Shown here piece by piece: positions 52,019 to 60,036 of a stretch of DNA of 64,000 bases. This DNA is from Halobacillus yeomjeoni. Its GTDB lineage: Bacteria; Bacillota; Bacilli; Bacillales; Halobacillaceae. The notes under the pieces were generated by a model. It did not search any database and was not told where the DNA came from. It saw nothing but the letters and a program-made list of their open reading frames with translations. The DNA lies in the NCBI RefSeq assembly GCF_020171525.1, contig NZ_JAIVAI010000003.1, positions 124,001-188,000 of the forward strand, written 5' to 3'. The position numbers and the translations under genes were made by a program. Positions within the stretch are counted from its first letter, which is position 1; the number at the start of each line of letters is the position of its first letter.

Positions 52019-52906
52019 TTAAGCATTTACCGTTCTCTTTTGGAGTTTGAACCAATAACCACCGAGAATGCTTGCACCTATGACCGTGGTGATTGTTGAG
52101 AGAATCATGTGTATAGACGAGGCTATCACGATATTTCCAGTCACCACGATGACAAAACCGACGACAGCATTCAACAGTATACTGATCAAATAAAGCCAGG
52201 ATAAGGTGATATGATACCTGAATTTTGATGCGTAAATGACAAACCATACCGCGGCTACAAGAATGACGACAGTGGCTGTCATATGGATGGAATAAATCAT
52301 GTTCGCTATGGATTCACTACGAACCAAGTATTCCATTGCAGGGATGTCCATCATCACATTGCTTGCCCGGCTGTGCTTGAAAAAAGCCCCCAGTATGACT
52401 TGTAGAATATACAAGCTGAAACCGATCAGGAAGGCACGATAACTCATTGAAATCGTAGCCCAGCTCGTCCGGTTCAATTCAATTTTCTTCTCATGCAGGC
52501 TGTAACTTAACAGCACCAGCACTAGAAGAAGGATTTGACTGAAGGTCACATCCAGCGTCGTGAACCCCGGAGGAGTACCCAGTAAAACATTGAAACCTCC
52601 AATCAATGATTGGAAAACGAGCAGACCAAGACTCAAGATGGATAAAATAAAAACGGATTTTCTTCTGCGATGTTTATATAAAGCTCCCAAAGCGTTGATC
52701 AAAGTCAAAAACGCAAGTAATGGAACCATTAAACGGTGTGAATATTCAATAATTACATGATAGTCCGTAAAATCAGGAATGACCGCACCATTACAAAACG
52801 GCCAAGACGTCCCGCACGCATCCCCTGAATCGGTTGCTACAACCAAATTACCAAGGATCAGTGCCAGAAAGGTTACGAACGTAGTCAAAATGGAGAATTT
52901 CTTCAT
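52019..52906 (-). CDS. ctaA: Heme A synthase
   Basis: Membrane enzyme that oxidises the heme O methyl group to make heme A for cytochrome aa3 oxidases. 295 residues with eight hydrophobic helices in two four-helix halves; the extracellular Cys pair in CGTSWPFCNG and the heme-ligand histidines in IEYSHRLMV and YSIHMTATV are visible. ctaB and the oxidase genes are not adjacent in this window, unlike in B. subtilis. Confidence 0.95.
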   Translation of the reverse strand: MKKFSILTTFVTFLALILGNLVVATDSGDACGTSWPFCNGAVIPDFTDYHVIIEYSHRLMVPLLAFLTLINALGALYKHRRRKSVFILSILSLGLLVFQSLIGGFNVLLGTPPGFTTLDVTFSQILLLVLVLLSYSLHEKKIELNRTSWATISMSYRAFLIGFSLYILQVILGAFFKHSRASNVMMDIPAMEYLVRSESIANMIYSIHMTATVVILVAAVWFVIYASKFRYHITLSWLYLISILLNAVVGFVIVVTGNIVIASSIHMILSTITTVIGASILGGYWFKLQKRTVNA

Positions 52907-53012
52907 CGTCTTACCCTTTCTCTATTCAAAAATGACGACTTCTAAAACATACATGTCCCTTGCCATCATACCATGAACACCAAAGGTTAGAGAATGGCAA
53001 TCCAGGACATTG

Positions 53013-53567
53013 TCATGAACTTTTTGTGAACTTGCGTTTTCTTTTCCTTTTTTCATACAACATGTAGAGGACAGAAGCCACAATCAGAATAATATTGATT
53101 AATGAAAAAATCTCTGCATGGTATTCGTCATCCCAATAAGAAATCTTACTCCTGAACACATAGCTGCTCACAGGATAAAAAACAGGAACGGCATCTTCCA
53201 CATGCGTCAATAAATCCAGGATGACATGGCCGAGCCATCCATACATCAGTGCCGTCCATTTCGTGAGGCGTGGTCCCTGCCAGAACAGGATGATGATGAA
53301 TACGACAATCCAAACAAACAATGAGTGTCCAACCTGCCTCAGAACAAAAACGACAGGATGCTCGAACAAATCCAGGACAAGCTGGAATAAGGACTTGAGT
53401 GGATCAGGATCATCTATGACTTGTAAAGCATTCCTTTCCACACATAAATATAAAAACATTACATAATACACGATATCTGGTGAAATACCTCCCAACACGA
53501 ACCAGCGGGTGAAACGCTGTTTCCGGGAAGCAAAAAACGTCCAATAGGCATGGTGCAGTGTGTTCAT
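53013..53567 (-). CDS. YdjM-like membrane-bound metal-dependent hydrolase
   Basis: A 184-residue membrane protein with hydrophobic segments at about 22-45, 75-95, 105-125 and 148-170. The pattern HHAYWTF, GGISPDIVYY and YGWLGHVILDLLTH with VPVFYPVS matches the YdjM/zinc-dependent phospholipase C-like family, in which these His and Asp residues bind metal. The substrate is unknown. It ends in a Lys/Arg-rich tail. It is oriented divergently from the HAD gene. Confidence 0.75.
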   Translation of the reverse strand: MNTLHHAYWTFFASRKQRFTRWFVLGGISPDIVYYVMFLYLCVERNALQVIDDPDPLKSLFQLVLDLFEHPVVFVLRQVGHSLFVWIVVFIIILFWQGPRLTKWTALMYGWLGHVILDLLTHVEDAVPVFYPVSSYVFRSKISYWDDEYHAEIFSLINIILIVASVLYMLYEKRKRKRKFTKSS

Positions 53568-53649
53568 CAGTCCTCCCCCTCATTTACTAACATACTTGTT
53601 TATCCGTTTTGTTTAAAGGGAAACGACTACGAAAGGAAGGAGCTTATTA

Positions 53650-54300
53650 ATGAGTTATAAAGCTTATGTATTTGATGCATATGGAACATTATTCGATGTC
53701 CACTCTGTTATGGAAAGAATTCATGAACATTATCCTGATAAAGGATCGACGATCAGCCAGCAGTGGAGAGACCGCCAAATCCATTACTTTCTGGTAAGGC
53801 AGTTGATCAATGGGTATAAACCTTTCTCAGAAATCACCCGGTGGGCCCTTTTGGATGCCCTGTCCATAAGTGAAGTTGAAATCAAATCCGAAATCGTAGA
53901 CGACTTGATGAAACAATATGAAAAACTACAGCCTTATTCTGAAGTCAGTCACCTTTCTGAACAACACCCGGATAAGAAATTCACGATTTTTTCAAATGGG
54001 ACGAGGTCCATGCTTGAACCATTACTTGAACACAATCAATTAGAAGAGACATTCGACTTGTTAAGCGCAGATGACGCCCAGGTGTATAAACCACACCCCG
54101 ACGCCTACCACTTTGCTCAAAAAGAGCTTGAATATGATAAAGATGAAATTCTTTTCTTCTCAAGCAACCCATGGGATATCACTGGTGCAGCTTCCTACGG
54201 ATTTCACACCGCCTGGGTCAACCGGAAAGAGCAAAAGTGGCCGGAGCTTGGAGTCGAACCTACTTATATCATCCAAGACCTGAACGAAATTCCTGAATAA
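53650..54300 (+). CDS. Haloacid dehalogenase type II
   Basis: A 216-residue HAD-superfamily protein of the L-2-haloacid dehalogenase branch. The nucleophile Asp is in VFDAYGTLFDVHS; FSNGTRSML, KPHPDAYHFA and FSSNPWDITGAASYGFHTAWVNR match the other catalytic motifs (SNG, K, and the S-x-N-x-W-D typical of true dehalogenases). Hydrolysis of 2-haloacids is plausible, but the natural substrate is not shown. GGAGG lies before the ATG. Confidence 0.9.
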   Translation: MSYKAYVFDAYGTLFDVHSVMERIHEHYPDKGSTISQQWRDRQIHYFLVRQLINGYKPFSEITRWALLDALSISEVEIKSEIVDDLMKQYEKLQPYSEVSHLSEQHPDKKFTIFSNGTRSMLEPLLEHNQLEETFDLLSADDAQVYKPHPDAYHFAQKELEYDKDEILFFSSNPWDITGAASYGFHTAWVNRKEQKWPELGVEPTYIIQDLNEIPE

Positions 54301-54304
54301 ATAA

Positions 54305-54337
54305 AAGGTCCGGAGATATCAGTTTCTCCGGACTCTT
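54305..54337. terminator. Bidirectional terminator between the HAD gene and the GGDEF gene
   Basis: GTCCGGAGA/TCTCCGGAC stem flanked by AAAAG and CTTTT, between two convergent genes. Confidence 0.85.
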
Positions 54338-56398
54338 TTAAATATCTTCATATAAGGACGCACGATCTTTTCCACTTCTTTTTCCATGATAAAGAGCTTG
54401 ATCGGCGGTACGGAATAAATCATCCAGCGTCTCTCCATCTTCCGGGAAACAGGCCACACCGATAGAAAATGTAGATACGATTTCTTTGCCATCCAGGAAA
54501 TAAGGCACTTTTAATTCATCTAGAAGAAGGTTGGCAAATCGCCTCACTTCATCTTTTGAAGTGAAATTCTGCATAAGGATTGCAAACTCATCGCCCCCGA
54601 TCCTTCCCACTGCATCTCCTTTTCGGAGTCTCGCTTTCATCCGAGCAGCCATCATCCGTAAAAATTCATCGCCACTATCGTGCCCATATTGGTCATTGAT
54701 TTTCTTAAAACTGTCTCCATCTAAATAGAGTAGCGCGAACTCCTTTTGGTTGCGTTTATTATTGGTAATCGTCTCTTCAACTCTGTCCTCGAATAACCTT
54801 CTGTTTGGCAGACCTGTCAAATAATCATAGAAAGCAAACTTCTTCAATTGATCTTCATACGACTTCTGCTCTGAAATATCACGGGAGACGACTACAATTT
54901 TGCTCACTTCCCCCTGTTCATCCAAAACAGGTGTTCCAAGACATTCAAACCAGACCCACTGTTTGTGTTTATTCAACAGTTTCATAGCAACAGTGAAAGG
55001 TTTAAAATCTTTTTGACACTGCTGAAAAGCCAATTTCACTTTCTTTAAATCCTCTTCTTTCAGAATGGTCCCCATATCTAAGAGGCTGTATCCTGTTGGG
55101 TCAAACCCCAAAAACTTGGCATGAGAAGGAGAGGCATAATTGATTTCTCCATCCGGAAGCAGGACGGAAATCAGGTCATTGGAATGATCAGCAATCAACC
55201 GGAATTTCGCTTCACTTTGCCGCATTGCTTCTGAAGCATGCTCCTTTTCTGTGATGTCCTCTAAGAGGGCATATAAACCTTCCTTTTTATTTTGATTATG
55301 GATAGGAACCAAATAGACGTTCACGATTTTCACTTCGTTTTTTACACTGAAACGCGTTTGAAACATCACATTTTCAAATTCCAAACTATCTTTCAACTGT
55401 TTTTGAACTAATTCGACTTGAGCATACGGGACCCAGTCTAAAATCGACGTATTGATTAATCGCTCATCACTGGTTTCGGTCATTTCCAAAACAGCTTTAT
55501 TCACTTTGGTAATGGTTCCATCCAATTTTAAAGTCAGAATAGGATGGGGGTTATGTTTAAATAACGAGCGGTACCTGGAACGGCTGGCTCGCAATTCCAT
55601 TTTAGCTTTTTTCTCTGATGTTACGTCCCGAATAATCGAACTCAGACCAATGATTCTACCTTCGTCGTTCTGTATAGGCGCTACCGTAATGGAAACGTCG
55701 ATGAATCTGCCGGACTTGTGCTTACGTATCGTTTGATAACTGGAGATCTCCTCATTGTTCAACCCTTTATGAATCAACGATTCAGCCTCATCCTTCAAAT
55801 GATCCGGAACAAATGGGAACCAGCTGGCATTGAGCTCTTTTTTAGCGTATCCATAAAGCTGCTCAAAAGCGGAGTTGGCTTCAATCAGTTCTCCTTTCGC
55901 ATCAACAATCAAAATTGCGTCAGACGTATTTTCCATGAGGGATCGATAAACGGCATTAATTTCAGCCAGATCTTTCTTTTTTTCGAACAGTTCAGTAACA
56001 TCACGAGTGATGCCTAGTATGTGAGTGACCTCACCATAATCATCAATTAGAGGAGTCAAAGAGGTATGCCCCATGAAAGGGATCCCATTTATGTACATTT
56101 TATCTTCATACGTAACGGCACTTTTGGTGAGGACCACTTTTTCATACTCATCATTCAGTGCTTTTGCACTAGGTTCATCCAAGAGATCATCTATGTACTT
56201 ATTCTGCCACGTCAATTCACCGAAATTGTGATGGTCTTTTGCAGCCTCATTCATATGCATATACCTGAAGAGCCGGGGACCGTCCACTTCCATCAAAAAA
56301 ACAAAGTCAGAAACCCCCTCCATGAGGGTATGGATCAATTGCTCACGAGGGACTTGATCGGAAAAGTTCTTCTTTATCGGATTGAGGTTTTCCATCAT
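54338..56398 (-). CDS. Multi-PAS diguanylate cyclase
   Basis: A 686-residue cytoplasmic sensor. Four PAS modules can be seen (about 20-130, 140-265, 270-385, 390-510; PAC-like ends such as GLSSIIRDVTSEKK and KIVVVSRDISEQK), followed by a GGDEF domain (about 525-685) with an intact RIGGDEFAIL active site and the FYDYLTGLPNRRLFEDR start. It should make c-di-GMP in response to an unknown signal. There is no transmembrane segment and no EAL domain. Start: two adjacent ATGs (56398, 56395). Confidence 0.9.
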   Translation of the reverse strand: MMENLNPIKKNFSDQVPREQLIHTLMEGVSDFVFLMEVDGPRLFRYMHMNEAAKDHHNFGELTWQNKYIDDLLDEPSAKALNDEYEKVVLTKSAVTYEDKMYINGIPFMGHTSLTPLIDDYGEVTHILGITRDVTELFEKKKDLAEINAVYRSLMENTSDAILIVDAKGELIEANSAFEQLYGYAKKELNASWFPFVPDHLKDEAESLIHKGLNNEEISSYQTIRKHKSGRFIDVSITVAPIQNDEGRIIGLSSIIRDVTSEKKAKMELRASRSRYRSLFKHNPHPILTLKLDGTITKVNKAVLEMTETSDERLINTSILDWVPYAQVELVQKQLKDSLEFENVMFQTRFSVKNEVKIVNVYLVPIHNQNKKEGLYALLEDITEKEHASEAMRQSEAKFRLIADHSNDLISVLLPDGEINYASPSHAKFLGFDPTGYSLLDMGTILKEEDLKKVKLAFQQCQKDFKPFTVAMKLLNKHKQWVWFECLGTPVLDEQGEVSKIVVVSRDISEQKSYEDQLKKFAFYDYLTGLPNRRLFEDRVEETITNNKRNQKEFALLYLDGDSFKKINDQYGHDSGDEFLRMMAARMKARLRKGDAVGRIGGDEFAILMQNFTSKDEVRRFANLLLDELKVPYFLDGKEIVSTFSIGVACFPEDGETLDDLFRTADQALYHGKRSGKDRASLYEDI

Positions 56399-56488
56399 AT
56401 TCAGAGTACCGCCTTATCTAATCAAATATTCCTATATTTAAAATAATCATAACATTTCATTCATTTATTTACACTAAATTAATAAAAA

Positions 56489-56523
56489 AACAAAAAAAGC
56501 AATGGGTTCTTAGACCCATTGCT
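56489..56523 (-). terminator. Terminator of the siderophore ABC ATPase gene
   Basis: GCAATGGGT/ACCCATTGC stem with a 6-base loop; seven T follow on the minus strand. Confidence 0.9.
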
Positions 56524-56531
56524 CTGTAATA

Positions 56532-57371
56532 TTAACTAATTGTAGCTTTTTTCGTCTGCGCTTCGGCTTGTGCTTGTTTGATCAAACAGCGCCCTTTTCC
56601 ATGAGGGATACACATCGGTGTTCCAAATAATGGATCCTCCCTCACATCACATGTCATATTGAATACATGCTGCATCAAATCACAGGTGACAACCTCCTCA
56701 GGTCTTCCCTGTGCAAAAACGGTCTTATCTTTTACGGCTATCAAGTGATCAGCGTAACGACAAGCCAGATTGATATCATGTAAGACCATGACCACTGTCC
56801 GCCCATGCTCCTGGTTCAAATCAAACAGTAAATCGAGGATTTCGATTTGGTGGGTCATGTCTAAATAAGTCGTCGGCTCATCCAATAGGATGGTGTCTGT
56901 ATCTTGAGCAAGCGTCATAGCAATCCAAGCCCTTTGACGCTGACCTCCAGATAAGGAATCGACAGCACGGTCTCTCATTTCCGTCATATTGGTATCTTCC
57001 AAAGCTTTTTCAACAGCAGCTTCATCTTCTTTTGACCATCTTCTAGTCAACCCTTGATAAGGATAACGGCCTTGTTTCACCAGTTGATAAACACTGAGAC
57101 CTTCAGGTGTCGTCGGACTTTGAGGCAGAATCGCCATTTTTTTCGCTACTTCTTTTGTTTTCATTTTTGATATATCTTCATTATCAAGGACGACTTCTCC
57201 CATTTTCGGCTTCAACAAGCGAGCCATAGAACGGAGCAATGTAGATTTCCCACAGCCGTTCCCTCCGATAAGAACCGTCACTTCTCCCTTCGGGATCGTA
57301 ACGTTCAATGAATCTATGATAATGGAATCGCCATATCCTAATGTAAGATTATTTGCTAAAAGAGTATCCAT
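56532..57371 (-). CDS. Iron-siderophore ABC transporter ATPase (FhuC/YusV-like)
   Basis: A 279-residue ABC ATPase of the FecE/FhuC family: Walker A GGNGCGKSTLLRS, LPQSPTTPEGLSVYQLVKQGRYPY, signature LSGGQRQRAWIAM, Walker B TILLDEPTTYLD and the H-loop VLHD. The C-terminal tail (about 230-279) has several Cys and ends in an Ala/Gln-rich stretch. No permease or binding protein is adjacent, so it may serve unlinked importers, as YusV does in B. subtilis. A Fur-like box overlaps the region just upstream of its promoter. Confidence 0.9.
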   Translation of the reverse strand: MDTLLANNLTLGYGDSIIIDSLNVTIPKGEVTVLIGGNGCGKSTLLRSMARLLKPKMGEVVLDNEDISKMKTKEVAKKMAILPQSPTTPEGLSVYQLVKQGRYPYQGLTRRWSKEDEAAVEKALEDTNMTEMRDRAVDSLSGGQRQRAWIAMTLAQDTDTILLDEPTTYLDMTHQIEILDLLFDLNQEHGRTVVMVLHDINLACRYADHLIAVKDKTVFAQGRPEEVVTCDLMQHVFNMTCDVREDPLFGTPMCIPHGKGRCLIKQAQAEAQTKKATIS

Positions 57372-57438
57372 GAACTCGCCTCTCCTTTATACCGGCACAT
57401 GATCCATGTAGTATGAAATCGATTTATTCACTATTTCT

Positions 57439-57467
57439 AGTTTATGGGTATAAGAGAGGTGTGTCAA
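57439..57467 (-). promoter_or_regulatory. Promoter of the siderophore ATPase gene
   Basis: Minus strand TTGACA (57462-57467), 17-bp spacer, TAAACT (57439-57444), about 70 bases upstream of the ATG. Confidence 0.75.
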
Positions 57468-57473
57468 TGATTA

Positions 57474-57488
57474 TGAGAATCGTTTTCA
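57474..57488. promoter_or_regulatory. Fur box
   Basis: TGAGAAT-C-GTTTTCA, a 7-1-7 palindrome close to the Bacillus Fur consensus TGATAATNATTATCA, placed just upstream of the -35 box of the ABC ATPase promoter. Iron-repressed expression is expected. Confidence 0.78.
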
Positions 57489-57507
57489 ATGATAGATTAA
57501 TGACCAT

Positions 57508-57540
57508 AAAAAACTGCAGCCAATAAATATGGCCGCAGTC
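57508..57540 (-). terminator. Terminator of the small gene at 57560
   Basis: ACTGC-GCC/GGC-GCAGT stem with one mismatch and an 8-base loop; TTTTTT follows on the minus strand. Confidence 0.8.
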
Positions 57541-57559
57541 ATTTGGTCGGTTAGATCTT

Positions 57560-57739
57560 TTATAAATGTTCTGGTTTTGTAGATTGGTTCCCGGCACCAT
57601 GAGTTATATAATCTTCCTGCAAAACTTGATGATCTTTCATGGTCAAATGGTCTCTTTCAGCCTGGCGCCTGCCGCGTCTCTCAAAGTACACAGCAAGAGC
57701 AATCAAAGATACAGGGATCGTGAGCAGCAGCCACATCAT
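57560..57739 (-). CDS. Small single-pass membrane protein (59 aa)
   Basis: The family is not recognised. From ATG 57739 (next codon also ATG), with GGAGGGG about 8 bases upstream, the product is 59 residues: an N-terminal helix (about 2-18, WLLLTIPVSLIALAVYF), then a positively charged ERRGRRQAER stretch and a polar tail of about 30 residues. By the positive-inside rule the tail is cytoplasmic. It has its own terminator. A real gene is likely from the ribosome site, helix and terminator. Confidence 0.62.
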   Translation of the reverse strand: MMWLLLTIPVSLIALAVYFERRGRRQAERDHLTMKDHQVLQEDYITHGAGNQSTKPEHL

Positions 57740-57902
57740 TCGAAACCCCTCCTGTAATGATATTGACTTACAGTAAACCATTCCCCTTTTTCATACCGAT
57801 ATGCAATCCTTACAGAAGACAGGTCTACAGCACCAAATTCTGTTACACAAGACCTTGTTTTGAAACACAATCTACATTAAATTTCTATCAATTGAAAGAA
57901 GG

Positions 57903-58556
57903 CTAGTCCATTTTAAGTGTTTCAATTTCCTTTTCCTTGATCTGCCTCTGTAAATCTTCAAGTTCATCTAAAAGTTTTAAAACCATTTCGTCACTTTTAC
58001 GTAGTTCCTCATTCAAATGCTGGATCGTCTCTTCTTCCCAAATGAATGGATTTCCATTCACAGGGGTGACCGGAATGTCTTTATACTCGACACCCTCTTC
58101 TTCGTCTGTGGGTTGGAAATAGACTACGACTTCACAACCTTGGTGCCCTAAAGCTATTCTTTTTCTGAGATTAACCTTCCCATACCCCATTCTTCTCGCT
58201 GCAATTCCGCCGAAAACACTTGATGTCATCATACATAAGTGAGGGGCGTCCTGGACAATATCCCCAAAAGGACAAGCCTTAGCTTTTACGACGACCCGGT
58301 CATGATACACTTCAGAAATTTGGAAATGTCCCCCGATTGAATTTTTCAAGTCCACAATGACTTCTGCATATCGGTCAGGAGACCACAGCTCCTCTTTATC
58401 ACTGTAAAAGGACTCAATCCACTCTCCTGTTTTAATCCCAATTTGCTTAATGTACTCACCGGCTTGATCGCCAACTGTCCGTTCATGCAAGTAGGCATAT
58501 TGAGTGATGAGTTTAGATAGAAAGATTGTTCCAGAAAGAGGTGTATGATTTCCCAA
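57903..58556 (-). CDS. Methanogen output domain 1-like protein
   Basis: A 217-residue soluble protein. Residues about 10-145 resemble the MetOD1-type sensory output domain, with conserved Cys in VKAKACPFGDIVQDAPHLCMMTSSVFGGIAARRMGYGKV and LGHQGCEVVVYF; a coiled coil ends the protein (about 170-215, heptad-like EELRKSDEMVLKLLDELEDLQRQIKEKEIETL). The family name is from memory. A redox or metal role for the cysteines is an inference. It is monocistronic with unrelated neighbours. Confidence 0.7.
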   Translation of the reverse strand: MGNHTPLSGTIFLSKLITQYAYLHERTVGDQAGEYIKQIGIKTGEWIESFYSDKEELWSPDRYAEVIVDLKNSIGGHFQISEVYHDRVVVKAKACPFGDIVQDAPHLCMMTSSVFGGIAARRMGYGKVNLRKRIALGHQGCEVVVYFQPTDEEEGVEYKDIPVTPVNGNPFIWEEETIQHLNEELRKSDEMVLKLLDELEDLQRQIKEKEIETLKMD

Positions 58557-58699
58557 TAATTTTCCCCTCCTGTTAATCTTTTCTTTTATTATAAATAAAA
58601 TACAAGTGTATGGATACTAGTAAATTCACACCTTCATACCCCCACCCGAATCAAAAGTCAGTGTTCCCATAGGTTGAATGAAGGGTAAAATATTTTTCT

Positions 58700-58734
58700 A
58701 ATAAAATAAGACAGATGACCCAGGTCACCTGTCT
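58700..58734 (-). terminator. minJ terminator
   Basis: GACAG-TGACC/GGTCA-CTGTC stem with one mismatch and a 2-base loop; TTATTTTATT follows on the minus strand. Confidence 0.7.
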
Positions 58735-58754
58735 CTACTTATTTCGACAATATT

Positions 58755-59954
58755 TTACACTTGACCGAAGAATCCGACGGACTTTTCATGCGTCGGCGGT
58801 TCCACGAACACCAAACCTAATTCAAAATGCTCTCCTTCATATAAGGCGCGTTGGACATAGCGGTTCTCTCCCCACTCATCACGTACTTCAATTTTATTGA
58901 ACCCTCCATTCACTTGAAGAGCTTCATAGAATTGATTTTCTGTTCCCACAGGAAGCGCATTGACCCGCTCAATCAGTTCTCCCGGAATCAATCCCATTTG
59001 TTCTGCAGGGCTTCCAGGCAGCACCCCTAGTATGCGGAGCCCTCTGTAATGAGAAGTGAAGAATGGCTTTCGATCTTCTCTCATTCGATGACTCGTGTAT
59101 ATGACTATACGACCTGCTAAGGCGATGGCGATTGCCGCAAGAGAGAGAATTGGCAGGTAGAAGCCTCCTATCGTCACCCCTGTGACTACTAATGCCATGA
59201 GAAAGATATGACGCCCGATCGTTTTCGATGCATGCACAGGGGATTGCCCGCGTGCCACCCATTCCCATCCAGTTAAAAATGGAATGACGATCAAACCGTA
59301 ACTTTCTCCTCCGACGGATAAAAGGGGCCACCATGGAAAAAGAGGCTCAATGCTACCGACAGGCAGGAAAGCCAAAAATGGAACGACCGCCAACTTTCTC
59401 CCCCGGTGCTGCCCGATCCACATTCCCCTTCTCCCTTTAATACGTTCAGGAAATGATTGATGAGGCGTAGTTCTCAACATCAGTATCGCCTCTACAAATA
59501 GCAAGACGCTCAATAACACAGCTAGAAGACTGAAAGGCGTGGATTGCAATGTAGAGATCCAGGATAGCTCCTGGTACTTGTCAGGTATGTAAGATAAACC
59601 GAAGATGACGAAGGAACTTATTCCAATAATATAAACCGATGAATACCATTTGAGTTTAAGCGGCAGGCTTACTATGAAAGTGACGGCTGCAACTAAGAGC
59701 AGCAACGGCCACGTGACCACCATTCCTCCGATGAGGGAAAAGACGGATATGACCATACCTGCAACCAACGCAGTGCCCCATGTACCTTGAAACTCTGCAA
59801 AAGGATTGAATATTTTAATGCCGAACTGCTTTCTTTCACGTTTGATTCTTCGCCTTGATACAATTGCTCCCATAATGATTGCCATATATATAAAGGGCTG
59901 GGTAAATATTCTACCTAAACCATACAACACCTCTACCAACCAAACATCCAACAT
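58755..59954 (-). CDS. minJ: Cell-division topology protein MinJ (PDZ membrane protein)
   Basis: A 399-residue protein with about eight transmembrane helices (between residues 15 and 290) and a cytoplasmic C-terminal PDZ domain (about 310-385, RGLRILGVLPGSPAEQMGLIPGELIERVNALPVG). In B. subtilis MinJ bridges DivIVA and MinD to keep division at midcell. The identification rests on this architecture and on position directly downstream of ctpB, as in B. subtilis, though swrA is absent between them. Confidence 0.85.
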   Translation of the reverse strand: MLDVWLVEVLYGLGRIFTQPFIYMAIIMGAIVSRRRIKRERKQFGIKIFNPFAEFQGTWGTALVAGMVISVFSLIGGMVVTWPLLLLVAAVTFIVSLPLKLKWYSSVYIIGISSFVIFGLSYIPDKYQELSWISTLQSTPFSLLAVLLSVLLFVEAILMLRTTPHQSFPERIKGRRGMWIGQHRGRKLAVVPFLAFLPVGSIEPLFPWWPLLSVGGESYGLIVIPFLTGWEWVARGQSPVHASKTIGRHIFLMALVVTGVTIGGFYLPILSLAAIAIALAGRIVIYTSHRMREDRKPFFTSHYRGLRILGVLPGSPAEQMGLIPGELIERVNALPVGTENQFYEALQVNGGFNKIEVRDEWGENRYVQRALYEGEHFELGLVFVEPPTHEKSVGFFGQV

Positions 59955-59977
59955 GATTCTCCTCTCCGATGTTCACG

Positions 59978-60006
59978 AAAAAATCCGCAGTCATAGACTA
60001 CGGATA
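59978..60006 (-). terminator. ctpB terminator
   Basis: ATCCG-AGTC/GACT-CGGAT stem with one mismatch and a 3-base loop; TTTTTTC follows on the minus strand, so ctpB and minJ are separate transcripts. Confidence 0.85.
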
Positions 60007-60036
60007 TAATTCGTGATGGGATAGTCAAATCCCTGC

